IMG/VR virus record: IMGVR_UViG_3300028030_000008 | Coordinates: 21,700 to 85,699 of that record | Length of the DNA: 64,000 nt | Source of the DNA: a virus | Reading direction: 5' to 3' (one strand) | In this document: piece after piece, positions 23,585-29,861 of the stretch | How the letters are laid out: the number at the start of each line of letters is the position of its first letter | Numbering within the stretch: the stretch's first letter is position 1 | Made by a program: the position numbers and the translations under genes | The notes under the pieces: model-generated | Seen by the model: the letters and a program-made list of their open reading frames with translations, nothing else | Told to the model about the DNA's origin: nothing | Databases searched by the model: none

Positions 23585-23620
23585 TATATTACTCAACTAA
23601 TAAGCAAAAGGAGATTAAAA

Positions 23621-23881
23621 ATGTCAGTAGCAAGCGATTTAATTGAACGAATGGAAGCAGAAACAGGTCAGCGTATTGATGCCAATGATGGTAATAATTT
23701 GGCTATGGCTGGCCTGCTCGGAGCAATGTCTCGGCTAATGGGGAAGTCGCCGTCAAGTTACACTGAACGTGATGATGTTGCAGTCGGAGTGCTTATCAGG
23801 CATCAAATGTCCCCGGAATGGCAGCGAGAGAAAAAAGGTAAACAAATGTTGGCGTCTTTGGGCAAGTGGAATGTCGCCTGA
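23621..23881 (+). CDS. Small hypothetical protein
   Basis: The 86-aa protein (MSVASDLIERMEAETGQRID...) follows AAAAGGAGA. It is helical with a basic C-terminus (PEWQREKKGKQM). No family recognised. Confidence 0.82.
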   Translation: MSVASDLIERMEAETGQRIDANDGNNLAMAGLLGAMSRLMGKSPSSYTERDDVAVGVLIRHQMSPEWQREKKGKQMLASLGKWNVA

Positions 23882-23993
23882 CGTTTTGAAAGCTATTGCC
23901 GGATAGTCGTAATATAACCAGGGTATGCAGGCGAATTGCTAGACCTGCTGCCCTCGAAGCAAGTGCGTTTTACAAACTTATCAAACAAGAGGC

Positions 23994-24022
23994 ATCAGAC
24001 GATTTACCCGCAATCGCCTGAT
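23994..24022 (+). other. Stem-loop before gene at 24065
   Basis: ATCAG-a-CGATT (23994-24004) pairs with AATCG-c-CTGAT (24012-24022): two 5-bp helices with one A-C mismatch, the same design as the first hairpin at 23477. Confidence 0.55.
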
Positions 24023-24064
24023 CACCCTCTGTTATACCGCTACGGCGGGAAAGGAAATGAAGCA

Positions 24065-24472
24065 ATGTCAGCAGGTATGAATATTGGCGATAGAGAAGAT
24101 TATTGGCAATCTTATCGCTTCCCTACTACCCTTGATAAAGATGCCCCGCTGCATACATCTCCGCATTACACCGACAAACGTTTCAATAAAGAACAAGCAG
24201 TTTTTGGGAAACATCCAAAATCGCGGTATGGACACGACAATCTGAAATATGATTATTCTGATCGTCTTTGGCAATGGGATTATGACAAAGCTGAAAAATC
24301 CGTTGAAGTTGCAAACGCCAGCGGCGCGACATTAAGAAGTTGCAAACGGTACGAGGCCTATCTGTCTGCATACTTTAATAAGCCAATCGAGATTAAACAC
24401 ATTATTGCAGGTGTCAATCGTGGTAATGGTTATCCGTATTGTGTATTTGGCTACAAAAGCGCAGACAGTTAA
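24065..24472 (+). CDS. Hypothetical protein
   Basis: About 135 aa from ATG 24065 (MSAGMNIGDREDYWQSYRFP...), with AAAGGAAA upstream. The frame is open back to 23936, but that part overlaps stem-loops and is less protein-like. It is polar and rich in Tyr, Asp and Lys. No family recognised. Confidence 0.72.
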   Translation: MSAGMNIGDREDYWQSYRFPTTLDKDAPLHTSPHYTDKRFNKEQAVFGKHPKSRYGHDNLKYDYSDRLWQWDYDKAEKSVEVANASGATLRSCKRYEAYLSAYFNKPIEIKHIIAGVNRGNGYPYCVFGYKSADS

Positions 24473-24495
24473 TAGCTTCAACCTTAAAATTTCAG

Positions 24496-24536
24496 CTATC
24501 CACAGGTTATCCACAGAAAGAGGTGAGTTATCCACA
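24496..24536 (+). other. Three DnaA boxes (possible replication origin)
   Basis: CTATCCACA (24496-24504), TTATCCACA (24507-24515) and TTATCCACA (24528-24536) match the bacterial DnaA box. They all face the same way, with start-to-start spacings of 11 and 21 bases, i.e. one and two helical turns. This indicates host DnaA binding, either for origin firing or to control the adjacent promoter. Confidence 0.8.
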
Positions 24537-24544
24537 GGCAAAAG

Positions 24545-24572
24545 TTGCAAAATAGCACACAATTCCTATAAT
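24545..24572 (+). promoter_or_regulatory. Promoter of the tRNA region (TTGCAA-16-TATAAT)
   Basis: TTGCAA (24545-24550) and TATAAT (24567-24572) are 16 bases apart, 9 bases downstream of the last DnaA box. Transcription would begin just before the tRNA at 24586. Confidence 0.75.
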
Positions 24573-24585
24573 ATCAAGTAATCAT

Positions 24586-24657
24586 TGCGGAATAGCTTAA
24601 CGGTAGAGCGCCAGAATCATAATCTGGATGTTGCAGGTTCAAATCCCGCTTCCGCAA
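24586..24657 (+). tRNA. tRNA with CAT anticodon (Met, or Ile2)
   Basis: It folds as a full cloverleaf: acceptor TGCGGAA/TTCCGCA, D-arm GCTT-aacggta-GAGC, anticodon arm CCAGA-ATCATAA-TCTGG, and T-arm GCAGG-TTCAAAT-CCCGC with one A-C mismatch. The anticodon is CAT (24618-24620) and CCA is not encoded. The T1-A72 pair and the anticodon stem without three G-C pairs argue against initiator tRNA. It could be elongator Met, or Ile if C34 is lysidinylated. Confidence 0.92.
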
Positions 24658-24658
24658 C

Positions 24659-24857
24659 ATGACCTTAGAGATAACCGAGTTCAATAAGGTCATTCTAATC
24701 TAAGTTGAACGGACGGTGACAGCCGGAGAGACGACGTGCAGGCGTAGCAGAATGGGTATATGCCATGTCGAAAGACGAGGGGATGTCACGGACGGGTGTT
24801 CGGATGGGTTCGAGTCCCAGCTTCTCCTAGTGTAAGGTTAGATTCCTTGCCGCCTGT
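24659..24857 (+). ncRNA. Structured RNA with tRNA-like ends
   Basis: ATGACCTT/AAGGTCAT forms an 8-bp stem (24659-24694). GTGACA (24716-24721) pairs with TGTCAC (24784-24789). GCAGGCG (24738-24744) followed by TA and a D-arm-like GCAGAATGGGTATATGC pairs with CGCCTGT (24851-24857), just after a T-loop-like hairpin GTAAGG-TTAGATT-CCTTGC. A second T-arm-like hairpin, TGGG-TTCGAGT-CCCA, lies near 24805. The 120-nt span is too long for a normal tRNA and some pairings conflict, so it is a tRNA-like or decayed structure. Confidence 0.45.
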
Positions 24858-24874
24858 ATTTAAATAAACCGAAG

Positions 24875-25025
24875 ATGGCAGCGGCGTGTGGGAAACGCTA
24901 TGACTGGGAGTAGCAAATGGTTGGTGTCACTACCCTGAAACGGACCAACGTGAAACGCGAGACTGGTAAAACAGTGCCGTACAATGGATTGACCAACCAA
25001 AGCCGGTTCAAATCCGGCCTGCCAT
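24875..25025 (+). ncRNA. tRNA-like RNA with enlarged middle
   Basis: ATGGCAG (24875-24881) pairs perfectly with CTGCCAT (25019-25025). A D-arm-like GCGT-gtgggaa-ACGC (24884-24898) and a canonical T-arm GCCGG-TTCAAAT-CCGGC (25002-25018) sit in exactly the right places. About 102 bases replace the normal 22-base anticodon arm and variable loop, with GGTTGGT (24919-24925) able to pair with ACCAACC (24992-24998). It is either an intron-bearing tRNA or a tRNA-like RNA. Confidence 0.5.
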
Positions 25026-25045
25026 TCAAAAAAGCAACTGAAAAT

Positions 25046-25074
25046 TTGCAACAACAAATGTAACATGCTATAAT
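25046..25074 (+). promoter_or_regulatory. Promoter (TTGCAA-17-TATAAT)
   Basis: TTGCAA (25046-25051) and TATAAT (25069-25074) are 17 bases apart, with TGC before the -10. Transcription should begin near 25081, directly upstream of the structured leader. Confidence 0.82.
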
Positions 25075-25080
25075 TTCTTT

Positions 25081-25238
25081 AAGCCGTTGGCCCCGGCTAA
25101 AGAGACAAAGCGAACAATAGACTTCTGTTTTTCTATAGGTGTTGGTTGTTTGTTGGTTTTAGCTGAAAAGCAAAAAGCCTTTGTCTCGCAACCAACAATG
25201 GGCCTAACCAACATCTATAGAAGCGCAGAAGTTTTTTT
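25081..25238 (+). ncRNA. Pseudoknotted small RNA or attenuator ending in a long terminator
   Basis: ACTTCTG (25121-25127) pairs with CAGAAGT (25226-25232). A 16-bp helix continues inside, 25132-25147 with 25206-25221, and a run of seven T follows (25232-25238), so this is a Rho-independent terminator of 23 pairs. GAGACAAAG (25102-25110) can pair with CTTTGTCTC (25179-25187) in the loop, and GTTGGTTG (25141-25148) can instead pair with CAACCAAC (25189-25196). The alternatives suggest an RNA switch controlling the gene at 25268, or a stable small RNA of about 160 nt. Confidence 0.65.
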
Positions 25239-25267
25239 ATTGCCAAAAGAAAGTCCGGGGAGGCAAA

Positions 25268-25474
25268 ATGCAAACAGTGCAGCTAAAATCAATCACAGTA
25301 ATTGCAAACAAGCAAACCGTAGAAATTCCTCGTCATGAATTAAAGGTTGTTGATGGTGGATTTGAGTATGCCGACTTATTTATACCAATCCCAGAACCAG
25401 TAATGACAACTAATAAATACCCCGGATTCGTAATGTCTCTCAAGGAAGCTCTACAATGCAAAAAGAGTTACTAA
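25268..25474 (+). CDS. Small hypothetical protein
   Basis: The 68-aa protein (MQTVQLKSITVIANKQTVEI...) follows GGGGAGG. It is beta-rich at the N-terminus and acidic in the middle. It lies downstream of the long terminator hairpin, so its expression may depend on antitermination. Confidence 0.75.
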   Translation: MQTVQLKSITVIANKQTVEIPRHELKVVDGGFEYADLFIPIPEPVMTTNKYPGFVMSLKEALQCKKSY

Positions 25475-25645
25475 TAGGATGACAATATATTACTAAGAAT
25501 TTAGACGAAAAACCGGATGGTTAGCGGTCGGTGAATCCAAGTCCTAAAATCGCTGTGTGGTTGAGAGTACCACTACGTAGGTAGAAAACAATACCGACAA
25601 AAACTGCCTACACACTGAGTATCTATAAATTCCTAAAATGTAAAT

Positions 25646-25674
25646 TTGACAATCAAGTAATAAGGTGATAAAAT
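25646..25674 (+). promoter_or_regulatory. Consensus promoter (TTGACA-17-TAAAAT)
   Basis: TTGACA (25646-25651) and TAAAAT (25669-25674) are 17 bases apart. ATG 25675 abuts the -10 and a second in-frame ATG lies 6 bases later (25681). AAGGTG sits in the spacer and could serve only transcripts from further upstream. Confidence 0.85.
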
Positions 25675-25908
25675 ATGGGTATGAAGCCAAGTTCGCATAA
25701 TCCGACTTTTTCAAACGTCACGCCACAACAGGTACTTAAATTGCAAGAATTTGCACTAGAACTAACCGGAAAAAGAAGTGCGTCTGCGTTGCTCCGCTTA
25801 ATCGCAGATGACGGTTTTGTAACAAGTGCGCCCAATATCGGTATATCAATGGCGACACCGTTTGACGGTAAACAAAAAAGAGTGCTGGTCGTCGAGCGGC
25901 CAGAATAA
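25675..25908 (+). CDS. Ribbon-helix-helix-like regulator, copy 1
   Basis: The protein is 77 aa from ATG 25675, or 75 aa from ATG 25681. The core pattern, QxxKLQEFALELTGKRSASALLRLI, matches the next gene (KLELLSLQLLGRANMSALIRHI), so the two are paralogs. Helix spacing and small size suit an Arc/CopG-type DNA-binding dimer, though the N-terminal strand is not typical. Promoter, single gene and terminator make a self-contained unit, consistent with an autoregulator. Confidence 0.8.
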   Translation: MGMKPSSHNPTFSNVTPQQVLKLQEFALELTGKRSASALLRLIADDGFVTSAPNIGISMATPFDGKQKRVLVVERPE

Positions 25909-25915
25909 GGCACGG

Positions 25916-25938
25916 CAGTCCTAATAGGGCTGTTTTTT
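25916..25938 (+). terminator. Rho-independent terminator
   Basis: CAGTCC (25916-25921) pairs with GGGCTG (25927-25932), followed by six T. It ends the transcript of the first ribbon-helix-helix-like gene. Confidence 0.85.
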
Positions 25939-25955
25939 ATTTAACCACCCTAGAT

Positions 25956-25984
25956 TTGACAAATAGGAACATAAGGTATAGAAT
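25956..25984 (+). promoter_or_regulatory. Consensus promoter (TTGACA-17-TAGAAT)
   Basis: TTGACA (25956-25961) and TAGAAT (25979-25984) are 17 bases apart. ATG 25985 abuts the -10; the next in-frame ATG is at 25994. Confidence 0.85.
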
Positions 25985-26212
25985 ATGTCTCAAATGAAAA
26001 CAACCATTTCCGGGCTAACAGAAACAGAAAAAGCAAAACTTGAACTCCTGTCATTACAGCTACTTGGCAGGGCAAACATGTCAGCACTGATACGCCACAT
26101 AGCCAGTAATGGCGTCGTAAAAGATAAAGAAAGCATGAGCATGTCAGAATCGCTAAACGGGACTTTTGACGTTGGACTTAAAAAAGTGCTAATCGTAAAA
26201 ACACAAGCCTAG
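25985..26212 (+). CDS. Ribbon-helix-helix-like regulator, copy 2
   Basis: The protein is 75 aa from ATG 25985, or 72 aa from ATG 25994, which is the more likely start if transcription begins at the local promoter. It shares its helical core and the C-terminal KKVLIVK (RVLVVE in copy 1) with the previous gene. It is probably a DNA-binding regulator with a different target. Its stop codon overlaps a terminator. Confidence 0.8.
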   Translation: MSQMKTTISGLTETEKAKLELLSLQLLGRANMSALIRHIASNGVVKDKESMSMSESLNGTFDVGLKKVLIVKTQA

Positions 26213-26249
26213 CGCGGTGCGTCCGCCGACATACTGAGGCTTGTTTTTT
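26204..26249 (+). terminator. Rho-independent terminator
   Basis: CAAGCCT (26204-26210) pairs with AGGCTTG (26237-26243), enclosing a GCGG/CCGC hairpin, followed by six T. The stem begins in the last codons of the gene. Confidence 0.8.
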
Positions 26250-26286
26250 ATTCACAAAGCCCCTGTTATACCAACAATAAGCCCGG

Positions 26287-26710
26287 CCCAACCGTCTCAG
26301 GGGAGATGAGTGGTCACAAATACCTGCAAACCAAGATGCTAACCGTGAGGGAACGCCACCGGGAGAGGCCGGAAAATTCTTGGAAAGACGCGGAAATGCG
26401 AGAGTGTGGACAATTAGCTTGAGAGTGCCACGACATGCAGCGGATAAAGCGATGAAACTTGGAGATAGGCCCCAGGTGGAGCAGAGGGAGTTCTGGTAAC
26501 ATCAGGAATGATGTGCAATGTAAATCCGAGCCGGGGTTGTTAAACCAGAAGCCTGAAAAATAGTGGCGGATAGCCTGTGCAAATCGCACAGGGGAGCATG
26601 GGCTCAGTGTGTCTATCGAGCAATGTGACATCAAAACATAAAAGAGTTCTTTCAGTGATGTGAAGAATGAACATCACAGGAAGGGTTGGCAAATGCAGTT
26701 TTTGCCAACC
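26287..26710 (+). ncRNA. Large structured RNA, about 430 nt
   Basis: No gene is seen between 26213 and 26730. The segment is purine-rich, with many stem-loops: GTCTC/GAGAT (26294-26307), TTCTGGT (26491-26497) with ACCAGAA (26534-26540), CCTGTGC-aaatc-GCACAGG (26574-26592), GTGATGT (26655-26661) with ACATCAC (26671-26677), and GGTTGGCAAA (26684-26693) with TTTGCCAACC (26701-26710). Size and composition recall large ornate phage RNAs, but I cannot assign a family. No good promoter is visible for it after the upstream terminator. Confidence 0.6.
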
Positions 26711-26730
26711 ATACTGTAAGGAGAAATAAA

Positions 26731-27012
26731 ATGCTAACAATATCAGAAGTTTTAGATTACGAAAATGCAGCGTACCTCGCTTGTATTAGTAAACGATGGG
26801 GGGTTGTCTATTCGGAAATTCAAGAGAGCGACTACTGGTTGGGTGGTGATGTTGGAGGATTTACAAACGATAGTAACATTTTCTTTAGAACACCCCATCA
26901 AGCAGAAACGTACTATCAACGAAATTACCAACAAGTATTCGTGTTTGATAACGAGGGCGAAGCACAAGAGAAATGCAACGAACTTGAGGCTGCAATGCAA
27001 GAAAATGAATAA
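26731..27012 (+). CDS. Hypothetical protein
   Basis: The 93-aa protein starts at ATG 26731 (MLTISEVLDYENAAYLACIS...) after AAGGAGA; the open frame upstream to 26686 lies in the structured leader. It is acidic with aromatic residues. It overlaps the next gene by 8 bases. Function unknown. Confidence 0.78.
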   Translation: MLTISEVLDYENAAYLACISKRWGVVYSEIQESDYWLGGDVGGFTNDSNIFFRTPHQAETYYQRNYQQVFVFDNEGEAQEKCNELEAAMQENE

Positions 27013-27541
27013 GAAACGAAAGTGGTACGTTGTATGGAAAGGGAGAAAACCGGGCATATACATAACATGGTTAGCTTGCAAAAAACAAATTCACAAATAC
27101 CCGGGAGCAAGGTACAAAAGTTTTCCAACGAAAGCCGCAGCAGAAAAAGCCTTTGGAAACAACTTTGATAAGTTTCCAAAACACCGCAAAACGACAGCAT
27201 TTTCTCCTGAAACTGTGACTAAGGAAAGTAAGTCTGAAAGGATCAAACAACCTTCTCAAGCACCGAAACCCACTTTCAGGAAAAAGAAATTCAAAACAGT
27301 TCAAGTTTCATGTCCGTTATGCTTAGGGACAGGAACAGAACGAGACGGGGAGTCGTTCTGGGATTGTCGTAAGTGTAACGGAAAAGGAACTATCGAAATT
27401 TGGGTTGGAGTGACAGACAAGATTGTTTCTCAAGCTGTAATGAAAAAACGCTTTGACTACAAAGAACGTTTGGGTAAACAATATTTAAGAAGACAAAAAG
27501 ATTTTACCAATCGGCTAAATTTAGCGAAAGGAGCAAGATGA
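27005..27541 (+). CDS. RNase H1 hybrid-binding domain fused to a DnaJ-like zinc finger
   Basis: About 178 aa. Residues 1-48 (KKRKWYVVWKGRKPGIYITW, then YPGARYKSFPTKAAAEKAF) match the N-terminal hybrid-binding (caulimovirus viroplasmin-like) domain of RNase H1, which grips RNA:DNA hybrids. A basic linker follows, then CPLCLGTGTERDGESFWDCR and KCNGKGT, a DnaJ-type CxxCxGxG zinc site. The RNase H catalytic domain is absent. The protein probably binds R-loops or replication primers without cutting them. Confidence 0.85.
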   Translation: MNKKRKWYVVWKGRKPGIYITWLACKKQIHKYPGARYKSFPTKAAAEKAFGNNFDKFPKHRKTTAFSPETVTKESKSERIKQPSQAPKPTFRKKKFKTVQVSCPLCLGTGTERDGESFWDCRKCNGKGTIEIWVGVTDKIVSQAVMKKRFDYKERLGKQYLRRQKDFTNRLNLAKGAR

Positions 27542-27753
27542 ACGCTATAAGTAATTTTGTTTGGTTTGATAATAGCTCTATAGGTGTTAATATGGGGTCT
27601 GTAAGTGACTTTGACGTTGATACGATAAAAGATGTTGACGGCAAGAAACGTAAATTGTTACGCTTTATAATACCCGGCAGAACCCCTAGTGTTTTGATTA
27701 TTAACAACAAAGACGACATTGACAACTTTCTACAAAACGTCGCAAGGGTGTAG
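27538..27753 (+). CDS. Small hypothetical protein
   Basis: The 71-aa protein overlaps the upstream stop (ATGA) with AAAGGAG before it. It looks beta-rich (SVLIINNKDDIDNFLQNV). Function unknown. Confidence 0.78.
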   Translation: MNAISNFVWFDNSSIGVNMGSVSDFDVDTIKDVDGKKRKLLRFIIPGRTPSVLIINNKDDIDNFLQNVARV

Positions 27754-27755
27754 AA

Positions 27756-28058
27756 ATGAACGGGATAATAAGCAACGCAGACATTGATAAAAAGATAGAC
27801 GAACTTGCCGTTTTGTTTTCAACTCAATCCATTGAAGAAATAAAAAGCTGGCTTGAAATCCTAGACGAAAGAATAATAGAATGGGATGGAGTTGGCAGGT
27901 TGTGGGTAGTTAATAGCCTTGCGGCAGAAATACATGACCTCAGAGTTGATCGTGAGGAACTGCAAATAAATCTTGATAAATTAGAAGCTGAGTTTGGTGA
28001 ATTAGAGGCAAAATACGAAGAATTAAAGGAGGAGCACGGAGGCAACGATGATAAGTAA
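27756..28058 (+). CDS. Coiled-coil protein
   Basis: The 100-aa protein has a C-terminal coiled coil (DREELQINLDKLEAEFGELE and onward) of about 45 residues and an acidic end. It may be a scaffold or oligomer. It overlaps the next gene by 11 bases. Confidence 0.8.
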   Translation: MNGIISNADIDKKIDELAVLFSTQSIEEIKSWLEILDERIIEWDGVGRLWVVNSLAAEIHDLRVDREELQINLDKLEAEFGELEAKYEELKEEHGGNDDK

Positions 28059-28419
28059 TCCCGTTTCATTTTTTACAGATGGGTACACTGAGCGCAAATT
28101 CACACACGAGGGTGGAGACACACTGTATCATTTTTGCCCACACGACAATGGGCTATCAAATGTTTTTGATACCAACATTGTGTTTTTTGCAAATAGCGAA
28201 CAACATGCTATGAAAGTGCTTCAAGATATGTTTGAGTTTGTAATTTCTTGCTTTAAGGAACACCTGAACAATAAGCCGTCAAATAGCCACATTACCCAAA
28301 AAAGGATGACAAGATACGCAACATATCTTACTGCATTACGCAAAGGGAAGATTCGGTTAGAGAAAGCTCCGACCAACCAGTTCTACAAGGTTGGATGGGC
28401 AGAGAACGATACTATTTAG
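28048..28419 (+). CDS. Hypothetical protein
   Basis: The 123-aa protein (MISNPVSFFTDGYTERKFTH...) has AAAGGAGGAG upstream, inside the previous gene. The C-terminal half is basic and helical. No family recognised. Confidence 0.8.
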   Translation: MISNPVSFFTDGYTERKFTHEGGDTLYHFCPHDNGLSNVFDTNIVFFANSEQHAMKVLQDMFEFVISCFKEHLNNKPSNSHITQKRMTRYATYLTALRKGKIRLEKAPTNQFYKVGWAENDTI

Positions 28420-28428
28420 GAGGCGACT

Positions 28429-28668
28429 ATGGCAATGCGATTAACCGAAAAGCAAAAAGAGTTCATACAAATCACACTTGATGATATTGGGCGTCACGAT
28501 GGGGATACAAAGTGCTTTTGGGAATGTTTCCCAGCCGAAAGACGCACGGCGATTTCCTTGCAGAAAAAAGGGCTTGTTGAATTTAAGGACGGGGAAGAGC
28601 CGGTTGCTGGTAGTCACGACATGCTAATGGCGAGATTGACAAAGGCTGGACTAGAGGTGCTAAGATGA
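28429..28668 (+). CDS. Winged-helix-like small protein
   Basis: The 79-aa protein (MAMRLTEKQKEFIQITLDDI...) has the layout ERRTAISLQKKGLVEF...ARLTKAGLEVLR. This is typical of small winged-helix proteins in which the second helix is followed by a wing and 'LTxxGLxxL'. It probably binds DNA. Confidence 0.8.
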   Translation: MAMRLTEKQKEFIQITLDDIGRHDGDTKCFWECFPAERRTAISLQKKGLVEFKDGEEPVAGSHDMLMARLTKAGLEVLR

Positions 28669-29261
28669 AAGCATGGCATGTTTTCTTGGCAGATGACCCG
28701 ATAGAGTATTCTGATATTGTTTTCGCCGAAACAAGTGGCAAAGCAAAGGCTGCTTTTGCTAACAACCAACTGCTTGATTTTACAGACGTGCGTTGTCGGC
28801 GTGTGCCAGAATTAGATGGGGAAGTATTGAACAAAGAGGCAATACATAACGCTGGATTTGGGCTTCACTGTGATAATTGCCAAGCGCTTACATACGATCC
28901 GTTTTTTATCCATGATATGGTATACTGTGAGGAGTGTAAAATGAAAATTCCACAAATGATGATTGGCAATGTAGCAAGATGTGGTAGCAAAGAACACACG
29001 CTAAAAGGTAGATGTGGCGAGCATGGTATAGAAATCTTCTGTAAGGATTGCGACGCCTTGATTTTATGGCCGACACCGGATATTAGAGAACTTGATCGAG
29101 ATAAAAAGATGCAACTACAGGTTGGCTTGGCAATGGGCTACAACGTTGATGAATTTACTATTAACCATTTTCTACTCGAAGGCGGTTTTAAGGTTGTCAA
29201 CAATAGCAACTTTGAACAAGCGTTTAATTATGTCAAGAACGCATTACTTAATACCCTTTAA
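28665..29261 (+). CDS. Zinc-ribbon hypothetical protein
   Basis: The 198-aa protein overlaps the upstream stop by 4 bases. Residues 1-60 look like a small alpha/beta domain (KAWHVFLADDPIEYSDIVFA). The middle has Cys pairs CDNC...CEEC and a later CKDC, indicating zinc binding. The C-terminus is helical. Function unknown. Confidence 0.82.
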   Translation: MKAWHVFLADDPIEYSDIVFAETSGKAKAAFANNQLLDFTDVRCRRVPELDGEVLNKEAIHNAGFGLHCDNCQALTYDPFFIHDMVYCEECKMKIPQMMIGNVARCGSKEHTLKGRCGEHGIEIFCKDCDALILWPTPDIRELDRDKKMQLQVGLAMGYNVDEFTINHFLLEGGFKVVNNSNFEQAFNYVKNALLNTL

Positions 29262-29301
29262 TTATGTCAAACGGCCACCTGTCAAAAACTGAGATGTAAA
29301 T

Positions 29302-29330
29302 TTGCCAAAATATAACAGGTGTGCTATAAT
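29302..29330 (+). promoter_or_regulatory. Promoter (TTGCCA-17-TATAAT)
   Basis: TTGCCA (29302-29307) and TATAAT (29325-29330) are 17 bases apart, with TGTGC before the -10 as at 316-320. Confidence 0.82.
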
Positions 29331-29334
29331 TCTT

Positions 29335-29416
29335 ATGCAGGATAAATCAAACGTCATTGGGGAATGACCAGTCATACACGCGCTAATCTCCTCATCTGTC
29401 AGGAGCTTTGTTTTTT
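29335..29416 (+). ncRNA. Small RNA of about 80 nt with terminator
   Basis: Between a consensus promoter and a terminator lies a hairpin GTCATT-gggg-AATGAC (29353-29368). The terminator is CTCCT (29388-29392) with AGGAG (29401-29405), then CTTTG and six T. A 10-codon frame (MQDKSNVIGE) starts at 29335, 4 bases after the -10, so a leaderless micropeptide is an alternative. The remaining 100 bases to the next gene contain a CTACG/CGTAG hairpin and a repeated AGATTTTTAATTA. Confidence 0.65.
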
Positions 29417-29522
29417 ACCCACTACGTTGCGTGGCGTAGGGTAAATTCCCCACAAGGCTTTTGACAAATGTGGAGATTTTTAATTAGCAAAAGATTTTTA
29501 ATTAACGAAAGGAGCTAGTAAG

Positions 29523-29849
29523 ATGAACGATGATAGTGCAAAAATTCTTGGATGTTTCGGTAGTATTGTTGGCTTTATAGCATTGATGGTAGTCGGAAGT
29601 TTAGCGAGGGGGTGGGCGTTAGCTACAACTTGGGGATGGTTTATTGCGCCGTATTTCGGGCTACCGTCTCTCGGCGTAGTTCAAGCTATCGGCATTGCCC
29701 TGGTTGTATCTTTGCTAACATATCAAGGTACTGAAACAAAAGATGATGACAAAGACATACTAGAGGTACTGGCGTCACTTTTTGCAAGAGTGATATTTGT
29801 TCCTCTATTTTTTGTTGGTATTGGATGGATTGTGGTTCAATTTCTTTAA
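29523..29849 (+). CDS. Membrane protein
   Basis: The 108-aa protein has three or four hydrophobic segments (about residues 9-30, 35-52, 54-70 and 87-107). A short charged loop (QGTETKDDDKDI) lies near residue 71. AAAGGAG precedes the ATG. Function unknown. Confidence 0.82.
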   Translation: MNDDSAKILGCFGSIVGFIALMVVGSLARGWALATTWGWFIAPYFGLPSLGVVQAIGIALVVSLLTYQGTETKDDDKDILEVLASLFARVIFVPLFFVGIGWIVVQFL

Positions 29850-29861
29850 TTGGAGGTTAAT

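Noticed and set aside
24738-24857. Normal tRNA gene
   Set aside because: The acceptor-like ends match, but the anticodon arm cannot be formed at standard length and other pairings conflict.
26213-26730. Group II intron (GTGCG at 26217)
   Set aside because: No domain V hairpin and no reverse transcriptase; the GTGCG lies in a terminator stem.
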